A DNA stretch of 14,041 nucleotides from SG8-41 sp044867805 (GCA_044867805.1 JBIOVQ010000364.1:1-14041), one strand, 5' to 3'. Shown: positions 6,303 to 13,872, numbered from the stretch's first letter. The notes: generated by a model not told the origin, from the letters alone. Numbers and translations are program-made.

Positions 6303-7505
6303 ATGACTGAAACGTGGACCCTCGCGGCCCTGTGGCTTGCCCTGGCTCTGGTCGCGGGGCTGGCATCCATCTGGTTGCGTGTGGCAACAGCGCTGTCGGA
6401 GATCGTGGTGGGGATCATCGCCGGTGCGGCGATTGGCACGGTAGCCATGGGCGCCGATCAGGCATGGGTCAAATTCCTGGCGGGAGCCGGTGCAATCGTC
6501 CTCACATTCCTGGCCGGGGCGGAGCTTGACCCGGAGGTATTCCGGCGCAAGTGGAAGGAAGCGACCGCCATCGGGTTGGTCAGCTTTCTCGCGCCCTTCC
6601 TGGGATGCGCCGCCGCCGCGCGGTGGCTGCTCGGATGGGACCCTGCCGCGAGCTGGCTTGCCGGGGTAGCCATGTCCACGACATCGGTGGCCGTGGTTTA
6701 CGCGGTGATGATCGAGTTCGGCTTCAACACCACGGAATACGGCAAGACTGTGCTCGCCGCGTGCTTCATCACGGACCTCGGAACGGTGGTTGCGCTCGGC
6801 CTGATCTTCGCGCCGTTCACCCTGAAAACCGCCCTTTTCGTGGGCGCCTTGACGGCCTGCGCCCTGGTCCTGCCGTGGCTCACGCCGTGGTTCCTCGAGC
6901 GCTACGGCGGCCGGGCGTCCGAGCTCGAAGCCAAGTACCTCCTGCTGGCGCTGTTCGGGCTGGGCGCGCTTGCCGGGTGGGCGGACAGCGAAGCGGTTCT
7001 TCCCGCCTATGTCCTGGGCATGATGCTCGCCGGCACCGTGGGAAGAGATCACGCGCTCGTCCGCCGGCTGCGCACGCTGTGCTTCGGGCTGCTGACGCCG
7101 TTCTACTTCATCCGCGCCGGCTCGTTCGTCTCGCTGCCGGCGCTCGTGGCAGCCCCCGCCGCGTTCACCCTCATGCTCGTGGTGAAGGTGCTGACGAAGA
7201 TCGCCGGCGTCTATCCGGTCACCCGGATTTTCCGGTCGCCGCGCAAAGAGGGCATGTACACCACGCTGCTCATGTCGACGGGGCTGACTTTCGGCACGAT
7301 CTCCTCGCTGTTCGGCCTGTCGCACAACATCGTCGACCAGTCGCAGTACTCCGCGCTGGTGGCCGCCGTGATCGCCAGCGCCGTCATCCCGACGCTGATC
7401 GCCAACGCCTGGTTCCTGCCGCGGCACCATCTGCCCAGCCCGGAAGCGGCGGCAGGCGCAGAGAAAAGAGTCACCGCCGCGTCGGCGCCGGGCAAGGGGA
7501 ATTGA
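6303..7505 (+). CDS. CPA2-type cation:proton antiporter (Na+/H+ exchanger family)
   Basis: Inner-membrane protein of 400 residues with about 12 hydrophobic segments, of the sodium/hydrogen exchanger fold, probably exchanging Na+ or K+ for H+. Family-like stretches include VLTFLAGAELDPEVF (66-80), characteristic of the CPA2 group, and AACFITDLGTVVAL (152-165), where Thr157-Asp158 occupies the place of the ion-binding ND/DD/QD pair in relatives. The C-terminal helices contain VVKVLTKIAG and a RSPRKEGMYTTLLMSTGLTFG stretch typical of Kef-like members. There is no RCK/TrkA-N domain, so it is a short, pore-only form. The ATG has GGAGG 7 bases upstream, but this is buried in a perfect hairpin. The gene is followed after 2 bases by a UspA gene and is almost certainly co-transcribed with it. 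The transported ion is not readable from sequence. Confidence 0.9.
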   Translation: MTETWTLAALWLALALVAGLASIWLRVATALSEIVVGIIAGAAIGTVAMGADQAWVKFLAGAGAIVLTFLAGAELDPEVFRRKWKEATAIGLVSFLAPFLGCAAAARWLLGWDPAASWLAGVAMSTTSVAVVYAVMIEFGFNTTEYGKTVLAACFITDLGTVVALGLIFAPFTLKTALFVGALTACALVLPWLTPWFLERYGGRASELEAKYLLLALFGLGALAGWADSEAVLPAYVLGMMLAGTVGRDHALVRRLRTLCFGLLTPFYFIRAGSFVSLPALVAAPAAFTLMLVVKVLTKIAGVYPVTRIFRSPRKEGMYTTLLMSTGLTFGTISSLFGLSHNIVDQSQYSALVAAVIASAVIPTLIANAWFLPRHHLPSPEAAAGAEKRVTAASAPGKGN

Positions 7506-7507
7506 AG

Positions 7508-7924
7508 ATGTACCGCAGAATCCTGGTGGGCTACGATGGCTCGGAAGCGGGGGAAAAAGCGTTTGACAACGCGTTGAGTCTTGCGAAGAGCCATGGCGCG
7601 GAACTCTACGTGCTCACCGTCTCGCGTCCCCCCGAAATAGGTGACGACGTGGAAACCGAGGCGGTGATCGAGAACTCGCGCGAGCACCACCGCAAGGCGC
7701 TCGCGCCGCTGCGGCAAAAAGCCATGCAAGGAGGCATCAGGGCGCATTTCGAGGTTGCGGTCGGCCATCCTGCGGAACAGATCATATTTCACGCCGACCG
7801 GCACCAGGCTGACCTCATCGTGGTCGGTGATCGTGGCCGCTCGAAATTCGCGCGGCTGCTGCTGGGGTCGGTCTCGAAGACGGTCGTGCAGTACGCGGAC
7901 CGGCCGGTACTGGTCGTGCGCTGA
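7508..7924 (+). CDS. Universal stress protein, UspA family, ATP-binding type
   Basis: Cytoplasmic single-domain Usp protein of 138 residues. It starts MYRRILVGYDGSEAGEKAF, the usual first strand and loop. The nucleotide-binding signature G-x2-G-x9-G-S is intact at 107-121 (GDRG ... GS), so ATP binding is likely. It ends with the final strand DRPVLVVR. The start lies 2 bases after the antiporter stop, with GGGGA inside the antiporter's last codons serving as Shine-Dalgarno sequence, so translation is probably coupled. Usp domains are often encoded beside, or fused to, cation/proton antiporters and are thought to tune them by nucleotide state; that role is inferred here. Its stop TGA (7922-7924) directly abuts the stop of the opposing MFS gene. 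Confidence 0.95.
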   Translation: MYRRILVGYDGSEAGEKAFDNALSLAKSHGAELYVLTVSRPPEIGDDVETEAVIENSREHHRKALAPLRQKAMQGGIRAHFEVAVGHPAEQIIFHADRHQADLIVVGDRGRSKFARLLLGSVSKTVVQYADRPVLVVR

Positions 7925-9130
7925 CTACGTCTCCGCGCTCGCGCGGGACGGCGAGGGCACCCGGGTACCCAGCGCGGCCACGAGCCACACGGACACGAGC
8001 ACGGCGCCGAAGACGGCGATGCCGGCGGTTCCCCACCGTCCGTACAGGTAGCCGCCCGCCGCAGCGCCGAAGAACGTCCCGAAGAACTGGAGGCTGGTGA
8101 AAACCCCGATCGCAATGCCGCGGGTGCCGGGCGCTGCGGCCCTCGACACGAGCGTCGGCAGGAGGGCTTCGAGGACGTTGAATGCCGTGAAGAACGCCAG
8201 CAGGAAGAGCGCAATCGGCCACACACCGCTCACTCCAGAGGGCATCAGTAACTGCACGATCAGCAGCGCGGCGATCGTCGCAATGAAGACAGGCTTCAGC
8301 CGACTGGAGTGGCCAGATTGCATGATCGCCGGCAGCATCAGTACGAACGAGCCCACCATCACCGGAAGATAGATTTGCCAGTGCTGGTCAGCGGGCAACC
8401 CCGCCCGGCGCAACTCGAGCGGCACCGCGATAAACAGCGCCATCAGCACCGCGTGCAGCGCGAACGCACCGTAGTTGAGACGCGCAAGCTGCGGGTCGCA
8501 CAGCGCGCCCATGAACTGCTGCATGGCGGGCCCATTGTCGCGGTGCGGACGTTCCGGGGCGTCGGGGACCATGCCGTAGACCACCCCCATCGCCGCGAGT
8601 ACCAGCACGCCGGTCATGACGAAGATACCCGGCACGCCGATCACACGGTACAGCCACGGCGAGAGCACCAGCGAAAGCGCGAAGGTCGCACCGATGGTGG
8701 AGCCGATCAGCGCCATCGCCTTGGCGCGGTTCTCCTCGCGTGTGAGATCGACGGTCATGGCCATCACCGGCGCCGCAATCGCGCCCGCGCCCTGCAGCAA
8801 GCGGCCAAGGATGATCACGTAGATATGGACGCCGAGCGCAGCGATGAAGCTGCCGGCCGCAAAGATCGCGAGACCGATGTAGATCACCGGCTTGCGGCCG
8901 TAGCGGTCGGACCAGTAGCCGAACGGGATCTGCAATATCGCCTGTGTCAGCCCGTAGATCCCGATCGCTACACCGACCAGCACGAGGTTGTCGCCGCCCG
9001 GCAGCCCCTCTGCGTAGAACGCGAACACCGGGAGGATCACGAACATGCCCAGCATGCGCAGCCCGAAGATGCTGGACAGGCTGATCGCGGCCCGCAGCTC
9101 GGTCGGGCTCATGCGGCTCGCGGCCTTCAT
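7925..9130 (-). CDS. MFS transporter, YajR-like
   Basis: Inner-membrane carrier of 401 residues with about 12 helices. Helix 1 (ISLSSIFGLRMLGMFVILPV) and motif A, GYWSDRYGRK (71-80), closely resemble the YajR/arabinose-exporter-like group of MFS efflux proteins. E. coli YajR has an extra C-terminal cytoplasmic domain that is absent here; the protein ends soon after helix 12. The substrate is unknown. Two starts are possible: Met1 at 9130, or Met7 at 9112 (MSPTELRAAISL), which has AAGG about 11 bases upstream and better matches the family N-terminus. The gene is divergent from uvrA, an arrangement I recall from Betaproteobacteria, where ssb usually follows. Its TAG stop (complement of 7925-7927) abuts the UspA stop with no intervening base and no terminator. 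Confidence 0.92.
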   Translation of the reverse strand: MKAASRMSPTELRAAISLSSIFGLRMLGMFVILPVFAFYAEGLPGGDNLVLVGVAIGIYGLTQAILQIPFGYWSDRYGRKPVIYIGLAIFAAGSFIAALGVHIYVIILGRLLQGAGAIAAPVMAMTVDLTREENRAKAMALIGSTIGATFALSLVLSPWLYRVIGVPGIFVMTGVLVLAAMGVVYGMVPDAPERPHRDNGPAMQQFMGALCDPQLARLNYGAFALHAVLMALFIAVPLELRRAGLPADQHWQIYLPVMVGSFVLMLPAIMQSGHSSRLKPVFIATIAALLIVQLLMPSGVSGVWPIALFLLAFFTAFNVLEALLPTLVSRAAAPGTRGIAIGVFTSLQFFGTFFGAAAGGYLYGRWGTAGIAVFGAVLVSVWLVAALGTRVPSPSRASAET

Positions 9131-9143
9131 AGCGCGGCCGCGG

Positions 9144-9237
9144 GTGAGCAGTCAGCGGTAAGCGGTAAGCGGTGCAGCTTCTGCCGGGGGCGCCCGGCAG
9201 GGTCGCAGCTCACCGCTCTCCGCTCACTGCTTACCAC
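9144..9237. repeat. Inverted array of heptamers (GTAAGCG family) around a GC-rich hairpin, MFS/uvrA gap
   Basis: Left arm: GTGAGCA, GTCAGCG, GTAAGCG, GTAAGCG and GTGCAGC (9144-9178). Right arm (about 9207-9237), read on the other strand: GTAAGCA, GTGAGCG, GAGAGCG and GTGAGCT. Between them lies a perfect 8-bp hairpin, CTGCCGGG / CCCGGCAG (9181-9200), with loop GGCG. The whole could extrude as one long cruciform. It sits between divergent genes, so it cannot be a shared downstream terminator. The candidate uvrA promoter lies to its right. Confidence 0.8.
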
Positions 9238-9255
9238 CGAAGGGGATTGGACAGG

Positions 9256-9285
9256 TTGGGAAATGAAGGAAATCTTGGGTATATT
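9256..9285 (+). promoter_or_regulatory. Candidate sigma-70 promoter of uvrA
   Basis: -35 TTGGGA (9256-9261, 4 of 6 matches) and -10 TATATT (9280-9285, 5 of 6) are separated by 18 bases. A start near 9292 leaves a leader of about 20 bases before the TTG start at 9312. No CTG-N10-CAG LexA-type box is seen between 9241 and 9311, so SOS control of uvrA is not evident. Confidence 0.45.
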
Positions 9286-9311
9286 AGCAGGTTTGGTTTC
9301 GAATTCAGTCC

Positions 9312-12266
9312 TTGGCAACCCAGCGCCCCACCGTCGTCCGGCTCCGCACTTCCGACCCCGAGGCCGTCAGGGCCACGGATTTCATCCGCGTGCGCGGCGC
9401 GCGCACGCACAACCTGAAGAACATCAGTCTCGACCTGCCGCGCAACCGGCTGATCGTGATCACCGGGCTGTCGGGCTCGGGCAAGTCCTCGCTCGCGTTC
9501 GACACGCTCTATGCCGAGGGGCAGCGCCGCTACGTCGAATCTCTCTCGGCCTACGCGCGGCAGTTCCTGCAGCTCATGGAAAAGCCCGACGTGGACCTGA
9601 TCGAGGGCCTCTCCCCCGCCATCTCGATCGAGCAGAAGGCCGCGAGCCACAACCCGCGCTCCACGGTCGGCACCGTGACCGAGATACACGACTACCTGCG
9701 GCTGCTCTACGCGCGTATCGGCGACCCGCACTGCCCGGAGCACAAGATCCAGCTCTCCGCTCAGAGCATCTCGCAGATGGTGGATCACGTGCTGCAGCTG
9801 CCGGAGGACACGCGCCTCATGATCCTGGCACCGCTCATCGTGGGACGCAAGGGCGAGCAGGCCGAGCTGTTCGAGGAGCTGCGGGCGCAGGGCTTCGTGC
9901 GGCTGCGGATAGACGGGAACGTGCACGAGATCGACGAGCTGCCCAGGCTCAAGAAGAACGTCAAGCACACGGTGGAAGTGGTGGTGGACCGCCTCAAGGT
10001 CCGCGCCGACGCCAAGCAGCGGCTCGCGGAGTCGTTCGAGACGGCGCTGCGCCACGCCGACGGCAGGGTAATCGCGCTTCAGATGGATGAGGGTAAACCC
10101 CTCACCCCCGACCCCTCTCCCGAGCGGAGAGGGGAGATACCAGCCCGCTCGCGCGAAGGAAAAGGGATCGAGCACCTTTTCTCTGCGAAATTCGCGTGCC
10201 CGGTATGCAACTACTCGCTGCCGGAGCTGGAGCCGCGGCTGTTTTCGTTCAACAATCCCATGGGAGCCTGCCCGCGCTGCGATGGCCTCGGCGCCATCAG
10301 CTTCTTCGATCCGCGGCGCGTCGCCGCCTTCCCCGATCTCTCGCTCGCCTCGGGCGCGATCAAGGGCTGGGACCGGCGCAACCAGTTCTACTTCCAGATG
10401 CTGCAGTCGCTCGCGGCGCACTACGGCTTCGACATCGAGGCGCCGTTCGAGCAGTTGTCGCAGAAAGTGCAGGAGGCGGTGCTGCACGGCTCGGGCGACG
10501 AGAAGATCAAGTTCGCCTACGTCGGCGAGCGCGGCAAGAGCTACGTGCGCGAGCACGCGTTCGAGGGCGTGATCCCCAATCTCGAGCGCCGCTACCGCGA
10601 AACCGACTCGACCGTGGTGCGCGAGGAGCTCGCCAAGTACCTCAACAGCCGCGCCTGCCCCGAGTGCGGCGGCACGCGGCTGCGGCGTGAGGCTCGCAAC
10701 ATCACCGTCGCGGGCCGCGCGATATTCGAGGTGAGCGCGCTGACACTCGCGCAGGCGAGCCAGTTCTTCGAGACGCTGGCCCTTGCCGGCAACAAGCAGG
10801 CCATCGCGGAGAAGATCGTCAAGGAGATCCTGACCCGCATCACTTTCCTCAACAACGTCGGGCTCGACTACCTGTCGCTCGACCGCTCTGCCGACACGCT
10901 GTCCGGCGGCGAGTCGCAGCGCATCCGGCTGGCGAGCCAGATCGGGTCCGGGCTTACCGGCGTCATGTACGTGCTCGACGAGCCGTCGATCGGGCTGCAC
11001 CAGCGCGACAACGCGCGGTTGCTCTCCACGCTGAAGCGCCTGCGCGACACCGGCAACACCGTGATCGTGGTCGAGCACGACCAGGAGGCGATCGCGGCAG
11101 CCGACCACGTCGTCGACATGGGCCTGGGAGCGGGAGACCACGGCGGCAACGTCATAGCGGTCGGCACGCCGCAGGACATCGCCAAGCATCCCGAATCGCT
11201 CACCGGGCAGTACCTCTCGGGACGGCGCCGGATCGAAGTGCCGGCGCTGCGCCACCGGGTCAATCGCGACCGCCAGCTCGAGATCGCCGGCGCGGCCGGG
11301 AACAATCTCAAGAGCATCAACGTGAGTATTCCCGTGGGCTTGCTGGTCTGTGTGACGGGAGTCTCGGGGTCCGGCAAGTCCACGCTCATCAACGACACGC
11401 TCTACCAGGCTGTTGCGCGCGTGCTGAACGACAGCGTCGCCGAGCCCGCGCCGCTCGAGGCGATACACGGCGTGGAGCAGTTCGACAAGGTAGTGAGCGT
11501 CGACCAGAGCCCGATCGGCAGGACGCCGCGCTCCAATCCCGCCACCTACACCGGGCTGTTCGGTCCGATCCGGGACCTGTTCGCCGGCGTGCCGGAAGCG
11601 CGCGCCCGCGGCTACGGCGCGGGCCGCTTCTCGTTCAACGTGAAGGGCGGGCGCTGCGAGGCCTGCCAGGGCGACGGCGTGCTCAAGGTCGAGATGCATT
11701 TCCTGCCCGACATTTACGTGCCGTGCGACGTGTGCCACGGCGAGCGCTACAACCGCGAGACGCTCGACATCCGCTACAAGGGCCGCAACGTCCATGAGGT
11801 GCTGCAGATGACGGTCGAGCAGGCGGCGGGGTTCTTCAGCGCGGTGCCGGCGATCGCGCGCAAGCTCCAGACGCTGCTCGACGTGGGGCTGGGCTACATC
11901 AAGCTCGGCCAGAGCGCGACGACGCTCTCGGGCGGCGAGGCGCAGCGGGTGAAGCTGTCGCTCGAGCTTTCCAAGCGCGATACCGGCCGCACGCTCTACA
12001 TCCTGGACGAGCCCACGACGGGACTGCATTTCCACGACATCGACCTGCTGCTGCGCGTGCTGCACCGGCTGCGCGACCACGGCAACACGGTCGTGGTGAT
12101 CGAGCACAATCTCGACGTCATCAAGACCGCGGACTGGGTCGTCGACCTCGGCCCCGAGGGCGGCGAAGGCGGCGGCCGCGTGATCGCCGAAGGAACGCCC
12201 GAGGACATCGCGAAGAGCAAGGCGAGCTATACGGGCCAGTACCTCAAGCACGTGCTTGCCACGTGA
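9312..12266 (+). CDS. uvrA: UvrABC excision nuclease subunit A, with an in-frame repeat insertion
   Basis: DNA damage-recognition ATPase of nucleotide excision repair, acting as a dimer with UvrB. Of its 984 residues, all main modules are intact: Walker A GLSGSGKSS (52-60), first zinc module CPVC...CPRC, first signature LSGGESQ (from 530), second Walker A GVSGSGKST (683-691), second zinc module CEAC...CDVC, and second signature LSGGEAQ (872-878). E. coli UvrA has about 940 residues. The excess comes from about 20 extra N-terminal residues and an insertion at about 261-285 derived from a palindromic repeat. The start is TTG at 9312, the first start codon after an in-frame stop at 9285. No ATG occurs before the conserved IRVRGARTHNLKN, and no clear Shine-Dalgarno sequence is present. 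The gene is divergent from the MFS gene. Function is probably retained, as the frame is open and key residues are present. Confidence 0.97.
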   Translation: MATQRPTVVRLRTSDPEAVRATDFIRVRGARTHNLKNISLDLPRNRLIVITGLSGSGKSSLAFDTLYAEGQRRYVESLSAYARQFLQLMEKPDVDLIEGLSPAISIEQKAASHNPRSTVGTVTEIHDYLRLLYARIGDPHCPEHKIQLSAQSISQMVDHVLQLPEDTRLMILAPLIVGRKGEQAELFEELRAQGFVRLRIDGNVHEIDELPRLKKNVKHTVEVVVDRLKVRADAKQRLAESFETALRHADGRVIALQMDEGKPLTPDPSPERRGEIPARSREGKGIEHLFSAKFACPVCNYSLPELEPRLFSFNNPMGACPRCDGLGAISFFDPRRVAAFPDLSLASGAIKGWDRRNQFYFQMLQSLAAHYGFDIEAPFEQLSQKVQEAVLHGSGDEKIKFAYVGERGKSYVREHAFEGVIPNLERRYRETDSTVVREELAKYLNSRACPECGGTRLRREARNITVAGRAIFEVSALTLAQASQFFETLALAGNKQAIAEKIVKEILTRITFLNNVGLDYLSLDRSADTLSGGESQRIRLASQIGSGLTGVMYVLDEPSIGLHQRDNARLLSTLKRLRDTGNTVIVVEHDQEAIAAADHVVDMGLGAGDHGGNVIAVGTPQDIAKHPESLTGQYLSGRRRIEVPALRHRVNRDRQLEIAGAAGNNLKSINVSIPVGLLVCVTGVSGSGKSTLINDTLYQAVARVLNDSVAEPAPLEAIHGVEQFDKVVSVDQSPIGRTPRSNPATYTGLFGPIRDLFAGVPEARARGYGAGRFSFNVKGGRCEACQGDGVLKVEMHFLPDIYVPCDVCHGERYNRETLDIRYKGRNVHEVLQMTVEQAAGFFSAVPAIARKLQTLLDVGLGYIKLGQSATTLSGGEAQRVKLSLELSKRDTGRTLYILDEPTTGLHFHDIDLLLRVLHRLRDHGNTVVVIEHNLDVIKTADWVVDLGPEGGEGGGRVIAEGTPEDIAKSKASYTGQYLKHVLAT
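10092..10166. repeat. Palindrome-derived insertion inside uvrA (LTPDPSP type)
   Basis: Relative to E. coli UvrA, where the sequence passes almost directly from the MDD stretch to the FSANFACP zinc module, this gene has about 25 extra codons (residues about 261-285, beginning KPLTPDPSPERRGE). The DNA has a perfect 9-bp stem, CCCCTCTCC (10112-10120) and GGAGAGGGG (10126-10134), with a 5-base loop. It follows CCCTCACCCCCGA, the usual form of a REP-like intergenic palindrome common in GC-rich proteobacteria. I recall PLTPDPSP-type peptides in many unrelated proteins as translated copies of that repeat. The insertion keeps the frame. Confidence 0.8.
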
Positions 12267-12583
12267 GGGATGAAGGCGGAAGGATGAAGGATGCGCGTCG
12301 AGGGGCGGAGCAGGGGCCCGCTTGCGGGATGCGACCCCCGGCGGCGCGCGAGCAGCCGACATGATTTCGGTTCAACTCGCGCAGACATGTCAGAGGATGA
12401 CCCCACGCTGCGCGTGTGATTTACTTCCGTCCCGCCCTTTCACTCACGTACGGTCGGTGGCAGCTAGGCTTTTCCGACCGAAGGTTACGAGAGGTCGGGG
12501 CACAAAGTAAGATCGCGCAAAGCGCGAAGGTCATCCTTCATCCCTCATCCTTCATCCTTCGGGACGATCTTCGAGTCCGCCTC
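12267..12583. other. 317-base gap between uvrA and glycerate kinase
   Basis: No gene is supported here. The gap starts and ends with mutually inverted heptamer arrays (12268-12295 and 12531-12558). Between them are an inverted repeat, CGGTCGG (12451-12457) with CCGACCG (12474-12480), and a tight hairpin, TCGCGC-AAA-GCGCGA (12513-12527). A small GC-rich hairpin, CCCG-CTTG-CGGG (12317-12328), could follow uvrA but lacks a T-run. No convincing promoter for the kinase gene was found. Confidence 0.6.
12268..12558. repeat. Inverted arrays of heptamers (GGATGAA family) bounding the uvrA/kinase gap
   Basis: Left: GGATGAA, GGCGGAA, GGATGAA and GGATGCG (12268-12295), starting one base after the uvrA stop codon. 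Right: four inverted copies, TCATCCT, TCATCCC, TCATCCT and TCATCCT (12531-12558), ending 25 bases before the kinase start. The arms match at about 23 of 28 positions but are 235 bases apart, far wider than in the other arrays. They would therefore bracket, rather than form, a simple hairpin. Confidence 0.8.
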
Positions 12584-13861
12584 ATGTCGCCGCGAGAACT
12601 ATTGCTTGGGAGCTTCCACGCAGCCCTTGCCGCCGCGGACCCGTTGAAGATCGTCCCGCAGCACCTGCCGAAGCCGCCGAAGGGGCGCACGCTGGTCGTG
12701 GGGGCCGGCAAGGCGGCGGCCATGGCGCTCGCGGTGGAACGGGAATGGCCGGGCAAAGCCACGCTCGATGGGATCGTTATCACGCGCTACCAGCATGGGC
12801 TGCTCACGAGCCGCATCGCCGTGGTGGAGGCCGGGCACCCGGTGCCCGACGAAAGCGGCGAGCAGGCGGCGCAGGAAATCCTGCGGCGCGTGAAGGGCCT
12901 GACGCCCGACGATCTGCTGCTCGTGCTCGTTTCCGGCGGCGGGTCCGCCCTGCTCTCGCTCCCCGCTGACGGCATCGCGATGGCCGATCTCAAGGCCACG
13001 ACGCGCGAGCTGTTGAAGTCCGGTGCGCCGATCCAGGACATGAACACCGTGCGCAAGCATCTGTCGGCGATCCAGGGGGGGAGGCTCGCCGCCGCCAGCC
13101 GGGCGCCGGTCGTTGCGCTCATCATCTCCGACGTCACCGGCGACGACCCGACCCACATCGCCTCGGGACCCTGCGCGCCCGACCCGACGACCTACGGCGA
13201 CGCGCTCGACGTACTCAAGCGCTACGACGTGAAGGCGCCGCCGGCGGTCGCGGAGCGCCTTGCGCGCGGCGCCAGGGGCGACATCCCGGAAACGCCCAAG
13301 CCCGGGTCGAAGATCTTCAAGCGCGTGGAGAACCGCGCCATCGCCACCGCGCAGGGCGCGCTGCAGGCGGCGGCGGGCTTCTTCATCGGGCACGACATCC
13401 ATCCCGCCGTGCTGGGCGACTCGGTGACGGGCGAGGCGCGCGAAGTGGCCAAGGTCTACGGCGCGCTCGCGCGCGAGATCAGGCAGCACGGCCTCCCCTA
13501 CCAGCCCCCCGTCGCGCTAATTTCCGGCGGCGAGACCACGGTCACCGTGCGGGGAACGGGCCGCGGCGGGCGCAATGCCGAGTTTCTCCTGGCGCTCGCG
13601 GTGGACCTGGACGGCGCCGACGGCATCCACGCGCTGGCCTGCGACACCGACGGCATCGACGGCACCGAGGACAACGCCGGCGCGGTGCTCGCGCCGGATT
13701 CACCCAAGCGCGCCGCAAAGAAGAAGCTCGATGCGGCAAAGATGCTGGACGACAACGACGGCTACAGCTACTTCTCCGCGCTCGGCGACCTGGTCGTCAC
13801 CGGTCCCACCCGCACCAACGTCAACGATTACCGCTGCATCCTGGTGATGGGTGATGGGTGA
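12584..13861 (+). CDS. Glycerate 2-kinase, MOFRL family (also annotated as hydroxypyruvate reductase TtuD)
   Basis: Cytoplasmic enzyme of 425 residues that phosphorylates D-glycerate to 2-phosphoglycerate with ATP, feeding glycerate from glyoxylate or serine-type pathways into glycolysis. The N-terminal domain carries VVGAGKAAAMALAVE and the Gly-rich LVSGGGSALLSLPADGI loop; IISDVTGDDPTHIASGP follows in the middle. The C-terminal MOFRL domain has ISGGETTVTV, RGGRNAEF (327-334) and CDTDGIDGTEDNAGA (Asp354 onwards). Proteins of this family are named glycerate kinase (GckA in methylotrophs) or putative hydroxypyruvate reductase (TtuD); kinase activity is the better-supported reading. The ATG at 12584 gives the usual MSPRELLLGSFHAAL start, though no strong Shine-Dalgarno sequence precedes it. 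The final four codons, MGDG, and the stop come from a heptamer repeat. Confidence 0.93.
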   Translation: MSPRELLLGSFHAALAAADPLKIVPQHLPKPPKGRTLVVGAGKAAAMALAVEREWPGKATLDGIVITRYQHGLLTSRIAVVEAGHPVPDESGEQAAQEILRRVKGLTPDDLLLVLVSGGGSALLSLPADGIAMADLKATTRELLKSGAPIQDMNTVRKHLSAIQGGRLAAASRAPVVALIISDVTGDDPTHIASGPCAPDPTTYGDALDVLKRYDVKAPPAVAERLARGARGDIPETPKPGSKIFKRVENRAIATAQGALQAAAGFFIGHDIHPAVLGDSVTGEAREVAKVYGALAREIRQHGLPYQPPVALISGGETTVTVRGTGRGGRNAEFLLALAVDLDGADGIHALACDTDGIDGTEDNAGAVLAPDSPKRAAKKKLDAAKMLDDNDGYSYFSALGDLVVTGPTRTNVNDYRCILVMGDG

Positions 13862-13863
13862 TG
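13843..13863. repeat. Three heptamers GGTGATG overlapping the kinase stop codon
   Basis: Three exact copies of GGTGATG occupy 13843-13863. In the reading frame they encode the last residues of the glycerate kinase and provide its stop (TGA at 13859-13861). Relatives typically end near the preceding hydrophobic ILV, so the array seems to have extended or replaced the C-terminus. No inverted partner of this unit is seen in the window. Confidence 0.8.
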
Positions 13864-13872
13864 AGCCATTTC

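Noticed and set aside
6168..7430. A 420-residue minus-strand frame opposite the antiporter
   Set aside because: Its Arg/Gly/Gln-rich, non-hydrophobic product has no domain, while the opposite strand encodes a clear membrane antiporter with a good Shine-Dalgarno sequence.
9241..9311. LexA (SOS) box upstream of uvrA
   Set aside because: No CTG-N10-CAG or close variant is present in this stretch.
8309..10090. A 593-residue plus-strand frame across the MFS gene and the uvrA start
   Set aside because: It crosses the divergent control region, is antisense to the MFS gene and out of frame with uvrA, and shows no domain.
9231..12362. A 1043-residue open frame on the minus strand opposite uvrA
   Set aside because: It is the antisense shadow of uvrA in GC-rich DNA: composition is Arg/His/Ala/Leu-rich, there is no recognisable domain, and it even translates the uvrA insertion as PSPLGRGVGGEG.
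12416..12583. N-terminal extension of the glycerate kinase frame upstream of 12584
   Set aside because: The extension translates the heptamer repeat and dyads; the family N-terminus begins at MSPRELLLG.
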